The position numbers and the translations under genes are program-made. Shown piece after piece: positions 8,961 to 17,298 of a stretch of 64,000 nt of DNA. This stretch comes from Chlamydiales bacterium (lineage in GTDB: Bacteria; Chlamydiota; Chlamydiia; Chlamydiales; JACKPQ01), in NCBI GenBank assembly GCA_024233435.1, contig JACKPQ010000001.1:124001-188000 (forward strand). The letters are read 5' to 3'. Positions within the stretch are counted from its first letter, which is position 1. Every line of letters starts with the position of its first letter. Below the pieces are notes generated by a model. The model worked only from the letters and a program-made list of their open reading frames with translations. It did no database searches and was not told the DNA's origin.

Positions 8961-10227
8961 GGTGGCAGTCGGCGATGACGTCGACATGGGTTTGCAGCTT
9001 TGTGTGCAAATCAAAGTCAGAATGTTGCGGATCGTGGTGTGTCACAATCCATTCATGGCAGCCTGTATGTTTGAGAAGCACAGTTGCATTTGAAATGGAT
9101 GAGTGCCCCCATCCAACTTTATGCTCATACTCTTCTGAAAAATACTGCGCTTCGTGAATGATTACATCGCAGTCAGATAAGAAATGAATCAAGGGCAGGT
9201 GAGGCTCAAGAAGGGGGTGATTACGTCCGATTGCATCGGGGTGGCCGTGGTAGCCAAGCAGCATCTCGTTGTCGGTGATGTAGCCGATGGCATGCGTTGG
9301 CGAGCGGATTTTAAAGCCAAGCGTTGCTCCTGGGTGGTTTGTGTAATGAGTTTCAATATTTAGCGAGCCTACTTGAACCCGATCACCATCGCGCAATTGA
9401 TGGATGTGAAACTTGGCTTGCATCTCATCTAGGCGTACCGGGAAGAAGGCATAGGCGAGCATCTCAGTAAATAGCTCGCGAGTATCTTTTTCATAGCCGA
9501 CCGGTGCATACAAGTGCACCGTTGTATCTGAAGAGTACATGGGCGCAAAAAATGGAAAGCCGGTGATGTGATCCCAGTGAGTGTGTCCAATAAAAAGATG
9601 GACATTTTTAACATCCCGCTCTTTAAGGTGAAGGCCAAGGTCCCTGATTCCGGTGCCAGCATCGATGATGACCAAGTCGTCGTGGTGGCGCACTTCTAAG
9701 CAGCAGGTGTTGCCGCCTATGCGGTTATAGCGCGACCCCGACACGGGGATTGATCCACGCGTTCCCCAAAAGCGGATGTAGGATGTTGACATCGTAGGTA
9801 CAGGTGAGTATCTGCCTGCTTTATTTGTGCTGGCAGGTTCATGAAAGGGTTCAGGCTTTAACGTGCCAGCAAAAAATCTTGCTACAAGCTCAAAAAAATG
9901 GCCGCCTTCAAAAGGTTTTTCCAAAAAGTAGTCAGCTTTGCCAGAGATGGAGGCGCGGTAATTTTGGATCATCGTGTAATAGCTCGTGATGATTACGCCT
10001 ATTTTAGCTGTTTTCGGATTATCTCGAATCGTTTTTAAGACTTCAATGCCATGCATTTTTGGAAGCATTAACTCCACAAGGGCCAAATCGGGCTGAAATG
10101 TTTCGATGGCTTTAAGCGCATCGGGGCCGTTATCAACGACTTTTATCTCATAATCTTTAGCATTGGGGTGATTCAGAATCGCCTCGACACTTGAGCGAAG
10201 AGCATCAGCAATTAAAATCTTTTTCAT
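8911..10227 (-). CDS. Receiver domain fused to MBL-fold hydrolase
   Basis: A 438-residue hybrid. Residues 1-120 are a CheY-like receiver: D8 of the acidic pocket, T81 and K104 (EKPF) are present, but the phospho-acceptor Asp is replaced by Glu (E52 in VELMLPKMHG) and the second pocket acid is Ala9. Residues 148-438 are a metallo-beta-lactamase-fold domain with HTHWDH at 214-219, then HPG, TDNE and HEAQ blocks typical of the phosphodiesterase-like group. The Glu may mimic the phosphorylated form, so the hydrolase could be constitutively on or released from kinase control (inference). No kinase lies nearby. Its 3' end overlaps yycJ by 50 bp. Confidence 0.88.
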   Translation of the reverse strand: MKKILIADALRSSVEAILNHPNAKDYEIKVVDNGPDALKAIETFQPDLALVELMLPKMHGIEVLKTIRDNPKTAKIGVIITSYYTMIQNYRASISGKADYFLEKPFEGGHFFELVARFFAGTLKPEPFHEPASTNKAGRYSPVPTMSTSYIRFWGTRGSIPVSGSRYNRIGGNTCCLEVRHHDDLVIIDAGTGIRDLGLHLKERDVKNVHLFIGHTHWDHITGFPFFAPMYSSDTTVHLYAPVGYEKDTRELFTEMLAYAFFPVRLDEMQAKFHIHQLRDGDRVQVGSLNIETHYTNHPGATLGFKIRSPTHAIGYITDNEMLLGYHGHPDAIGRNHPLLEPHLPLIHFLSDCDVIIHEAQYFSEEYEHKVGWGHSSISNATVLLKHTGCHEWIVTHHDPQHSDFDLHTKLQTHVDVIADCHLNTQVRLAFDGMTLPI

Positions 10228-10316
10228 ACCTCAAGATATATAGCATTGTGTGATTTGGCGCTACCGCCCTTAAAATCATGTTTTAATTCGCTTAAATACA
10301 ATTAGTTGAATATAAA

Positions 10317-10353
10317 GCAGTATTTTTTTCGATGACGTCGAAAAAAATACTGC
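10317..10353. repeat. Large perfect palindrome, 16-bp arms
   Basis: Arms 10317-10332 and 10338-10353 are perfect reverse complements (GCAGTA, seven T, CGA), with a 5-nt loop TGACG. It lies in the 158-bp gap between two divergent genes, 33 bp before the ATPase start, so it is not an ordinary terminator of either. It may be an operator, a cruciform, or a trace of a mobile element; no flanking duplication is evident. Confidence 0.8.
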
Positions 10354-10385
10354 AAAAAATATAACTGACGTATATAATTAAGGTT

Positions 10386-11591
10386 ATGGACAAGCATTCA
10401 TTATATATCCCGCGAGCAGCGGAACAATTGCTCAAAGAGTCCGTCGCTGAATATCCCGCATGCTTAATCACAGGGCCTCGGCAGGCTGGTAAATCCACTT
10501 TGATGAAGCAATTCTTAAGCGGATACACATACGTTACCCTTGATGACTTAGACGTGCGCGATCTTGCACTTAACGATCCCAAACGATTTTTACAAACTTA
10601 TCCTACCCCTGTAGTCATTGATGAAATTCAATATGCGCCCAATCTTCTTTCCTATATCAAAATGGCCATTGATAAAGATCGAGGCCGGATGGGCCAATTT
10701 GTACTGACGGGGTCACAAACTTTTCAGGTCATGGATGGTGTATCTGAAAGCTTGGCGGGACGTGTGGATATTTTTGACCTTTACCCGCTGACTTGGAAGG
10801 AATTGCTGAATGATCGCAGAGTCGAAAATCCTAAAACCCATTTTCAAGCTTTGGTAGAAACGATCTTTAAGGGTTTTTATCCGGAGTTGCATGTTTTTGA
10901 AAAATCGCATGTCTCAAGATGGTTTCGTGGCTATATTAAAACGTATCTGGAAAGGGATGTCAGAGATATAAAAGCCATTCCTGATTTGAGTCGATTTCAA
11001 AAATTTATCCGATTACTTGCCCCGCGTGTAGGTCAACTTCTCAACTTATCCGAAGTAGCAAAAGAGGCCGGGATCGCCTCGTCAACTGCAAAAGATTGGT
11101 TGTCTATTCTCGAATCAACCTACATCATCTATCTTCTAAAGCCATTTCACAATAACACTACGAAACGATTGGTAAAATCGCCTAAGCTATATTTCTATGA
11201 TACGGGCCTACTGTGCTATATGCTGGGTATCGAATCGACTGACCAATTGCAAAAAAGTCCTTTCTGCCCTTCAATCTTTGAGAATATGGTGATCATAGAA
11301 GTGATTAAAGGCTTAGAATATACTCTGTCAGCTAAAAAGGCCTACTATTTTCGCACCACAAATGATTTGGAAATCGATCTTGTAATTGCAGGTGTTCACA
11401 TCGAAAAAGCCATTGAAATCAAGTACACCATGAGTCCTAATCGCCGTATGGCTGGAAATCTGAATCATTTCAAAAAAGCCTATCCCGATGCGTCTGTTAT
11501 TCTTGCATCGCTTGCAACTGATTTTCCCGGTCTACCCCACTGCCCAGACGTTCACTGTCTGAACTGGCTGGATTTTATCATGAGCAGCTGA
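10386..11591 (+). CDS. AAA ATPase with DUF4143 domain
   Basis: A 401-residue member of the AAA_14/DUF4143 family, common as an accessory gene in bacteria and archaea. N-terminal P-loop at GPRQAGKST (about 30-38), Walker B at VVIDEIQY (about 76-83), sensor-like LTGSQ, and a C-terminal DUF4143 part that ends in a nuclease-like strand pattern (EIDLVIAGVHIEKAIEIKY). The function of the family is not settled; defence or toxin roles have been suggested. The MDKHSLYIPR start matches the family pattern. A TATAAT at 10373-10378 is only seven bases before the ATG, so the mRNA could be leaderless. It interrupts the yycJ-ftsK neighbourhood known from Chlamydia, which suggests acquisition. Confidence 0.85.
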   Translation: MDKHSLYIPRAAEQLLKESVAEYPACLITGPRQAGKSTLMKQFLSGYTYVTLDDLDVRDLALNDPKRFLQTYPTPVVIDEIQYAPNLLSYIKMAIDKDRGRMGQFVLTGSQTFQVMDGVSESLAGRVDIFDLYPLTWKELLNDRRVENPKTHFQALVETIFKGFYPELHVFEKSHVSRWFRGYIKTYLERDVRDIKAIPDLSRFQKFIRLLAPRVGQLLNLSEVAKEAGIASSTAKDWLSILESTYIIYLLKPFHNNTTKRLVKSPKLYFYDTGLLCYMLGIESTDQLQKSPFCPSIFENMVIIEVIKGLEYTLSAKKAYYFRTTNDLEIDLVIAGVHIEKAIEIKYTMSPNRRMAGNLNHFKKAYPDASVILASLATDFPGLPHCPDVHCLNWLDFIMSS

Positions 11592-11594
11592 TCT

Positions 11595-13889
11595 CTAACG
11601 GCCTAAAACTTGCCGGGGCTTTGCCCCTTCTTGAGGGCCGATCACCCCGCGCATTTCTAGCTCATCCATGAGGGATGCAGCGCGTGCATAGCCAATTTTA
11701 AGCTTGCGTTGCATAAAAGTAGTCGAAGCTGTGCCGGTGGATAAAACTAATGCGAGTGCTTTATCGTACATGTCATCTTTGGGCTGCTCGCCAGCGCTTT
11801 CTTCTCCCATGATCTCTTCGCGTGATAGATTATCAAATGATTTGATGAGGTAATTAGGAGGTGCTTGAGCTGTGATAAAGCTGACGACTTTATTGATTTC
11901 TTCATCGCTGATATAGGCGCCTTGTGCGCGCAGAAGGGAATGAGAGCCTGGTGGCAAAAAGAGCATGTCACCGTTACCAAGGAGGGTCTCAGCGCCGTTT
12001 TCATCTAGGATGATCTGGCTATTGACGCGACTAGATACTTTGAAAGAAATGCGCGTTGGAAAGTTAGCTTTGATCAGGCCGGTGATCACCTCACGCGATG
12101 GGCGCTGTGTGGCTAAGATCAAGTGGATGCCAACGGCGCGTGCCATCTGAGCGATGCGGGCGATGGGTGTTTCTAAATCTGATGACGAGGCCATCATCAA
12201 GTCGGCAAATTCATCAATGATCGCAACAATGAGATGCATCTTTTCAGGAACATCCATGGGAAGCTCAGCTTCCCTTTCAAAGTTGATTTTGCGCTCGTTA
12301 AATGCGGAAATATTGCGCAGACCAAGGGCTTTGAGAAGATCGTAGCGGGCGAGCATCTCTTTGACCATCCAGTTCAGAGCCGTGTAGGCGCCGTGTGCCT
12401 CGGTGATAACGGGTGCGATGAGATGGGGCAGCTGAGAATAGGGGGTGAGCTCGACTTTTTTGGGATCGACAAGAATCAGCTTCACTTCATCGGGGCGCTT
12501 GTTCATGAGGATGGACATGATGATTGTGTTGATACAGACTGATTTTCCAGACCCTGTGGCTCCCGCAATAATGCAGTGGGGCATTTTGGTCAGGTCTGTA
12601 ATGACATTATTACCCGTGATGTTTTTTCCAAGCAGCAGAGGCAAGCTCATTTTCTTTCCACTTTCGTGGTGGGCTGCTAGCAACTCTTTAAAGCAAACAG
12701 GTTGGGGATAAAGAGAAGGGATCTCGACACCAACGGCCGCTTTTCCTGGGATAGGTGCAATGATGCGCAGCGATTTAGCTTGGAGATTGAGGGCAATGTC
12801 GTTTTCAAGCGCTGTGATTTTTTGTACCTTAACGCCGACGGCTGGATGCACTTCAAATGAGGTGATGGTCGGGCCGCAATTGATCTCACCGACTTTAGCT
12901 TCAATCCCAAAGCTTGCGAGCGTTTCTTCTAGAATTTCAGCTTGGCGCCTTAAATCTTTTTCAAGAGTGGGATGGTCGATGTTTACAGGGTCTTTTAATG
13001 TATTGAGAGAGGGGAGCTTATAGTGAGCAAAGTCGCCATTCCAAACGCGCTGCTCTTTGATAGCAGCTTCCCGTTTATCGTGCGCAGACCGGGTCACTTC
13101 TACAGCTTTGTGCATTTTGATCTGTTGGCTGGCAATCGGAGCAACTGGCTCAGTTTTTACCGGCTCAGGGGGGGGCTTGAAAAAATCGGTCACCTTTTTC
13201 TTGATCTGCAGATGATTGACAACTGCTGGTTTGGGCGTTGCCCTTTTTATCTGTGGAGGGCGTTTGATTTTAATTTTCTTGAGTTGCTTTAAAAGGTAGG
13301 CCCATCCTTGAATGGCCCACTTTTTCAGATGATTAAATGCATCAGTGATGCGCACGCCTGTGAGCAAAATGAGTGAGACAGCGCTTGTCATCGTAAAAAT
13401 AAGAACAATGCCGACATTACTGAGCAAGTGGCGAAAGTTAAGCGCTGGTACATCGCGATAAAGCATATACCAAGGAGCGCCGCCTAAGTTGTAGCGCGTA
13501 TAGCGATAGCCGGCAAAATAAGCCGTTTGACTAATCACTTTTTCATCGAGCAGTTTGACATAGGAGTAAGTTGATTCAGCAAAAACGGTGAGCAGCATGC
13601 AAAACGATATCGCTAAAACGCCGAGCGAAAGGGTCTTGAAGCCAAACATAGGGATTGCTTGACGCCTCAGCAGCTGAAGGGCGCACCAAGTTGCAAAGCC
13701 AACAAGCAGGTAGCTAACCAGGCCAAAGACATACATCAGGCCATAGGCAACCCAGTAGCCGATGAATCCTAGCCAGTTAGCCTCCATATGCCCCATGCGA
13801 AAAGAGAGCAGGGCGCACAAAACAAGAGCGCAGCTGGCAATGAGTAATAACCCCTTTGCTTCAGGGTGATGTGGGGGTTTCTTGGCCAT
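11595..13889 (-). CDS. ftsK: DNA translocase FtsK/SpoIIIE
   Basis: A 764-residue membrane-anchored DNA pump that clears and orients chromosome ends at division. Four hydrophobic segments lie in the first 190 residues. A basic, proline-rich linker follows (about 195-290), much shorter than in E. coli. The motor has Walker A at GATGSGKSVC (about 438-447) and Walker B at LIVAIIDEFADLMM. The last 65 residues form the winged-helix gamma domain that reads KOPS-like sites (LKIGYARAASLMDELEMRG). In chlamydiae, which lack FtsZ, FtsK is recruited to the division septum. A tRNA-His gene lies just upstream on the same strand. Confidence 0.96.
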   Translation of the reverse strand: MAKKPPHHPEAKGLLLIASCALVLCALLSFRMGHMEANWLGFIGYWVAYGLMYVFGLVSYLLVGFATWCALQLLRRQAIPMFGFKTLSLGVLAISFCMLLTVFAESTYSYVKLLDEKVISQTAYFAGYRYTRYNLGGAPWYMLYRDVPALNFRHLLSNVGIVLIFTMTSAVSLILLTGVRITDAFNHLKKWAIQGWAYLLKQLKKIKIKRPPQIKRATPKPAVVNHLQIKKKVTDFFKPPPEPVKTEPVAPIASQQIKMHKAVEVTRSAHDKREAAIKEQRVWNGDFAHYKLPSLNTLKDPVNIDHPTLEKDLRRQAEILEETLASFGIEAKVGEINCGPTITSFEVHPAVGVKVQKITALENDIALNLQAKSLRIIAPIPGKAAVGVEIPSLYPQPVCFKELLAAHHESGKKMSLPLLLGKNITGNNVITDLTKMPHCIIAGATGSGKSVCINTIIMSILMNKRPDEVKLILVDPKKVELTPYSQLPHLIAPVITEAHGAYTALNWMVKEMLARYDLLKALGLRNISAFNERKINFEREAELPMDVPEKMHLIVAIIDEFADLMMASSSDLETPIARIAQMARAVGIHLILATQRPSREVITGLIKANFPTRISFKVSSRVNSQIILDENGAETLLGNGDMLFLPPGSHSLLRAQGAYISDEEINKVVSFITAQAPPNYLIKSFDNLSREEIMGEESAGEQPKDDMYDKALALVLSTGTASTTFMQRKLKIGYARAASLMDELEMRGVIGPQEGAKPRQVLGR

Positions 13890-13930
13890 AATCCCGAATC
13901 ATATATAATAACAGAGTTAATGAAAAGAAG

Positions 13931-14005
13931 GGCGACCGACGAGACTTGAACTCGCGACCTCTGGAATCACAATCCAGCGCTCTAACCAGCTGAGCTACGA
14001 TCGCC
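13931..14005 (-). tRNA. tRNA-His (GTG)
   Basis: The minus strand folds into a full cloverleaf. The seven-base anticodon loop is TTGTGAT, giving anticodon GTG. The acceptor stem GCGATCG pairs with CGGTCGC with one T-G wobble, and the T stem is GCGAG/CTCGT. The extra G at position -1 (14005) is encoded and can pair with C73 (13931), the His identity pair. CCA is not encoded. It lies upstream of ftsK on the same strand. Confidence 0.97.
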
Positions 14006-14117
14006 ATATAGCGATTTCCCATCCTATCACAGGGTCCGAATTTCCAGCTAGTTATTAATCCTATTTTTTGCTAAAATTGAACATGTAGTTAAATTTAAAA
14101 TTTACCAGGAGAATGTA

Positions 14118-14555
14118 ATGAATTTTGAAATAGCAAAAGAGGTGATGACTCCGCCAGCATTTAGCAATAAGCCTGCTGTCGCAGTCTGGGCTATTTCAGC
14201 ATTTACTGTTACGTTGATAGCATCTACTGTGCTAACTGATTTCGGCAAATGGGTTGATCGCCAGCTAAATGATGAGTTTCGATACAGTTCGCTCTCAGCC
14301 AACACATCAGGTACTAGTTATATGAACAAGATTAAATACGGCGCAGCTCAAATTTCAAAGGGAGTAGCCTACTGTTTCTCTAAAGCTGTTTATCTAAGCT
14401 TGGCTGTAATGTGTTTAGATGCGGCTAAATCAAATGATGTCGCTCGCATCACTGCATTGGGAGTGCTTGCATTGGGATACTTTTCCGGCCGTAATAATTT
14501 GCTATCAATTTTTAGCTGTATTTCTTCGGTCAGCATTTATAGCCCTGGCCGCTAA
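14118..14555 (+). CDS. Small multi-helix membrane protein, unknown
   Basis: A 145-residue protein without a recognised family. Hydrophobic stretches lie at about 18-40 (PAVAVWAISAFTVTLIAST), 88-103 (AVYLSLAVMCLD) and 110-122 (ALGVLALGYFSG). It has AGGAGA six bases before the ATG, a strong ribosome site, which argues that it is real. It stands alone between the divergent tRNA-His and the convergent comEC, whose 3' end it overlaps by 51 bp. It may be an Inc-like or other lineage-specific protein; function is unknown. Confidence 0.65.
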   Translation: MNFEIAKEVMTPPAFSNKPAVAVWAISAFTVTLIASTVLTDFGKWVDRQLNDEFRYSSLSANTSGTSYMNKIKYGAAQISKGVAYCFSKAVYLSLAVMCLDAAKSNDVARITALGVLALGYFSGRNNLLSIFSCISSVSIYSPGR

Positions 14556-15923
14556 AGCATAAAATAGCAGTCCGCAGATGAGAATAAGAGCAAGATCTGG
14601 CGTGAGCCAGCTTGCTCTTATTTTTATGTTCAGAAATTGTGGTGGGTAGCGGATTAGATCGAGCATGAAGGTTGTCCAGAGGGCGTTGAATGCGTGCAAA
14701 GGAGCTCCAAAGGGGCCGAGCGCTAAGCCGATGATGAGACAGGTAAGGCAAACGATGAGCATTGGGGGAATGATCAGGTTGTAAAAGAGGCTTAAGGCGG
14801 GGAAGGATCCAAATAGGGCGATGGCAATGATGCTCATTGTCATGTGAACGGCAAGCGTTACGGCAATCATTTTGCGAAGGAATCCACATAGGATAAATTC
14901 ACAAAGAGCGGTGTTTGAAAGTTGTGCGATTTCATGACGTGTGCGAGGCAGAAATAGCTTGCCAGTGAAGCGATGCATGGTTGGGTAAAATAGCAGGATG
15001 GAAAGTGTTGCTGTGTAGGTCATGAGAAAGCCGCGATGCAAAATGTGTGAGGGGAAAAGGATGATTTCAAATAGGGCTGCTGCGCCAACGATGTTGAGTG
15101 GATGGGCGTAGCGACCGGTAAGTTGGCCTAGGAGTGCAAGATTGATCATGGCGCAGGCGCGCAAAACCGAAGGGCTATCACCGAGCATCCAAGCGTAGGC
15201 ATTAATGATGATGAATAGCAGGGGTGTGACCCATCTAAAGGGGAATGTTTTTTTTAAAAGCCAACCGATGAGCATGGCAATGATTCCAAAATGCAGACCT
15301 GAAATGGCCAGGATATGTGAGAGGCCAACCTTGCTAAAGTAAAAGCGCATGTGGCGGTTTTCAAGTTCTCCACAAAGGATGGCTGAAAGAAATTGCGAAG
15401 GTGTTTTGTGTTTGATTTTTTGCTGGATGTAACTCTTTAGCTTTTGCTTAAGCCTAAAGCGCACGCCCACCGTGGAAAAGGAGTTGGGCTCTTTAATCCA
15501 TTTTGTTCCTTTATCAGGCTTGAACAGCAGGCTTGTTCCTTTTCCAGGTTTGAGTGTTCCTGAAACTGTGTAGGTGCCATCGATGGGAAGTTTGTTGCTA
15601 TTGAGTAGAAGAAGGGAGACGGGATAGTTGCTAAACTTCCCGTAGATAATCGTCCCGAAGCCAAAGGGGAGCTGCGTGGGAGTGCATCGCGAAGGTGTAA
15701 ACTTGCCTGTAACGTGTAATGGTGCTTTGATGTGGTGGGGTGGTGGCGCTCTTGCGTAGGCGTAAGCAAAACCTATAAGAAGGAAAGCGATCATATGCCT
15801 TGGAGTGAAGGTGAGGTAGACAATTGCGACGATGCAAAGGCTTAAGCTGAATGCGTGAAATAGAGCGCAGCCTAGTGCTAAGGCTATGGCGCAAAAAAAT
15901 GCAGGCATGGCGCGATATGACAT
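14505..15923 (-). CDS. comEC: ComEC/Rec2-family competence channel protein, short form
   Basis: A 472-residue polytopic membrane protein. The competence domain is clear around ILAISGLHFGIIAM and the following helices; family members move single-stranded DNA across the inner membrane. Full-length ComEC proteins are about 700-800 residues and end in a metallo-beta-lactamase-like nuclease domain, which is absent here, as I recall it also is in Chlamydia. It lies ten bases after ndh on the same strand, so the two probably form an operon. No ribosome site is obvious before the ATG at 15923. Confidence 0.87.
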   Translation of the reverse strand: MSYRAMPAFFCAIALALGCALFHAFSLSLCIVAIVYLTFTPRHMIAFLLIGFAYAYARAPPPHHIKAPLHVTGKFTPSRCTPTQLPFGFGTIIYGKFSNYPVSLLLLNSNKLPIDGTYTVSGTLKPGKGTSLLFKPDKGTKWIKEPNSFSTVGVRFRLKQKLKSYIQQKIKHKTPSQFLSAILCGELENRHMRFYFSKVGLSHILAISGLHFGIIAMLIGWLLKKTFPFRWVTPLLFIIINAYAWMLGDSPSVLRACAMINLALLGQLTGRYAHPLNIVGAAALFEIILFPSHILHRGFLMTYTATLSILLFYPTMHRFTGKLFLPRTRHEIAQLSNTALCEFILCGFLRKMIAVTLAVHMTMSIIAIALFGSFPALSLFYNLIIPPMLIVCLTCLIIGLALGPFGAPLHAFNALWTTFMLDLIRYPPQFLNIKIRASWLTPDLALILICGLLFYALAARAINADRRNTAKN

Positions 15924-15932
15924 GCGCGCAGT

Positions 15933-17201
15933 TTACTGGTTTTTGTCTTTTTCCTCTTCGATGGATTTATGGATGAGGCGCGCTCCTCGAATCCCAGAAA
16001 AATAATGAAAAAACCAGTTAAGGCCTACGCTGAAGCGGTTGCGAAAGCCGATGAGGTAGATGATATGAATGAATCCCCACGCGCACCAGGCTAATAATCC
16101 AGCGAACTTGATCTTGCCAAAGTAGGCGACAGCTTTAGCTCTGCCGATGGTGGCCATGCTCCCTTTATCAAAATACTTAAAGGCTGGACGTAGCGGCTTT
16201 GGGATGCGCCTTTTAATGATGTGGGCAACGTAGGCTCCTTCTTGAATGGCTGCAGTTGCAACAGCTGGGATGGGCTCACCTTTTTTGCTGAGCACATGAG
16301 CAGCGTCGCCAATGACGAAAATCTCGGGTGACCCAGGTAAAGATAGGTCCTTTTCAACGATGACTCGACCTTGACGATCGAGATCGGCGTCCAGGGTTCG
16401 TAGCAGGGGTGCTGCTTGGTTCCCAGCGGCCCAGATCACATTTTTGGATTCGATAAATCCATCTTCGAGCTGAACGCCCTCGTCCGTAACATTTGTCACG
16501 CGCTTGCTCGTCATCACGCTAACACCCATTTTTTCTAAATCTTTGTATGCGCGTTTGGAGAGCTTTTCTGGATAGGGTGGGAGAACTCTAGGGGCTGCTT
16601 CAAGCAGGTAAATGCGCGCTTTTTCAGGTTTGATGCGGCGGAAGTTGCGGATCATCGTCTTATGAGCGATTTCAGCGATGGCTCCTGCCATCTCCACGCC
16701 CGTGGGACCAGCACCTATGATGACAAAGTTAAGATATTTGCTCGCCTCTTTGATGCTATCGCAGCGCTCGGCTTTTTCAAAAGAGGTCAGAAGACGTTCT
16801 CGGATATTGAGAGCATCAGAGACGGTTTTTAAGCCAGGGGCAAATTTTTCCCACTGGTCGTTGCCAAAGTAAGAATGACGCGCCCCAGCTGCAATCACTA
16901 AAAAGTCAAAATGCATGATTTCGCCGTTGCCGAGAGTGATGAACCGTTTTTCCTTATCGACATCGATAACATCCCCCATGAGGACGGTGGTGTTTTTGTG
17001 ATCCCGCAGGATTTCCCGTAGAGGAATGGCGATGTCGGCCGGAGAAAGTGCCGCGCTAGCTACTTGATAGAGTAAGGGTTGGAAAAGATGGTGATTTTTT
17101 TTGTCGAAGAGGATCAGGTCAATTTTAGCCTTGCGCAGGCCCTTGGCAGCATTGAGCCCGCCAAAACCTCCTCCAACAATAATTACCCTTGTAAATCCCA
17201 T
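15933..17201 (-). CDS. ndh: Type II NADH:quinone oxidoreductase
   Basis: A 422-residue flavoprotein that oxidises NADH and reduces quinone without pumping protons, at the inner face of the membrane. Two dinucleotide folds are visible: GGGFGGLNAA near the start for FAD and GAGPTGVEMAGA near 165-177 for NADH. FVIGDAAH binds the flavin, and a C-terminal hydrophobic and amphipathic region (about 350-405) gives membrane attachment. GAGGAG lies five bases before the ATG. The family is rare or absent in Chlamydiaceae, which use the sodium-pumping Nqr complex, so this marks a broader respiratory chain. Confidence 0.93.
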   Translation of the reverse strand: MGFTRVIIVGGGFGGLNAAKGLRKAKIDLILFDKKNHHLFQPLLYQVASAALSPADIAIPLREILRDHKNTTVLMGDVIDVDKEKRFITLGNGEIMHFDFLVIAAGARHSYFGNDQWEKFAPGLKTVSDALNIRERLLTSFEKAERCDSIKEASKYLNFVIIGAGPTGVEMAGAIAEIAHKTMIRNFRRIKPEKARIYLLEAAPRVLPPYPEKLSKRAYKDLEKMGVSVMTSKRVTNVTDEGVQLEDGFIESKNVIWAAGNQAAPLLRTLDADLDRQGRVIVEKDLSLPGSPEIFVIGDAAHVLSKKGEPIPAVATAAIQEGAYVAHIIKRRIPKPLRPAFKYFDKGSMATIGRAKAVAYFGKIKFAGLLAWCAWGFIHIIYLIGFRNRFSVGLNWFFHYFSGIRGARLIHKSIEEEKDKNQ

Positions 17202-17298
17202 AAATACTCCTCGCCGTATTTAACTTTTACCATATCTTGGATTAATTTTTCAAATTTAATATTGGTTCAAATAGAGAATTGTTTTAGGATGAGAACTT

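Noticed and set aside
10301..10366. Target-site duplication around the 16-bp-arm palindrome
   Set aside because: AATATAA occurs on both sides but not directly next to the arms and is common in A/T-rich DNA, so it does not support transposition.
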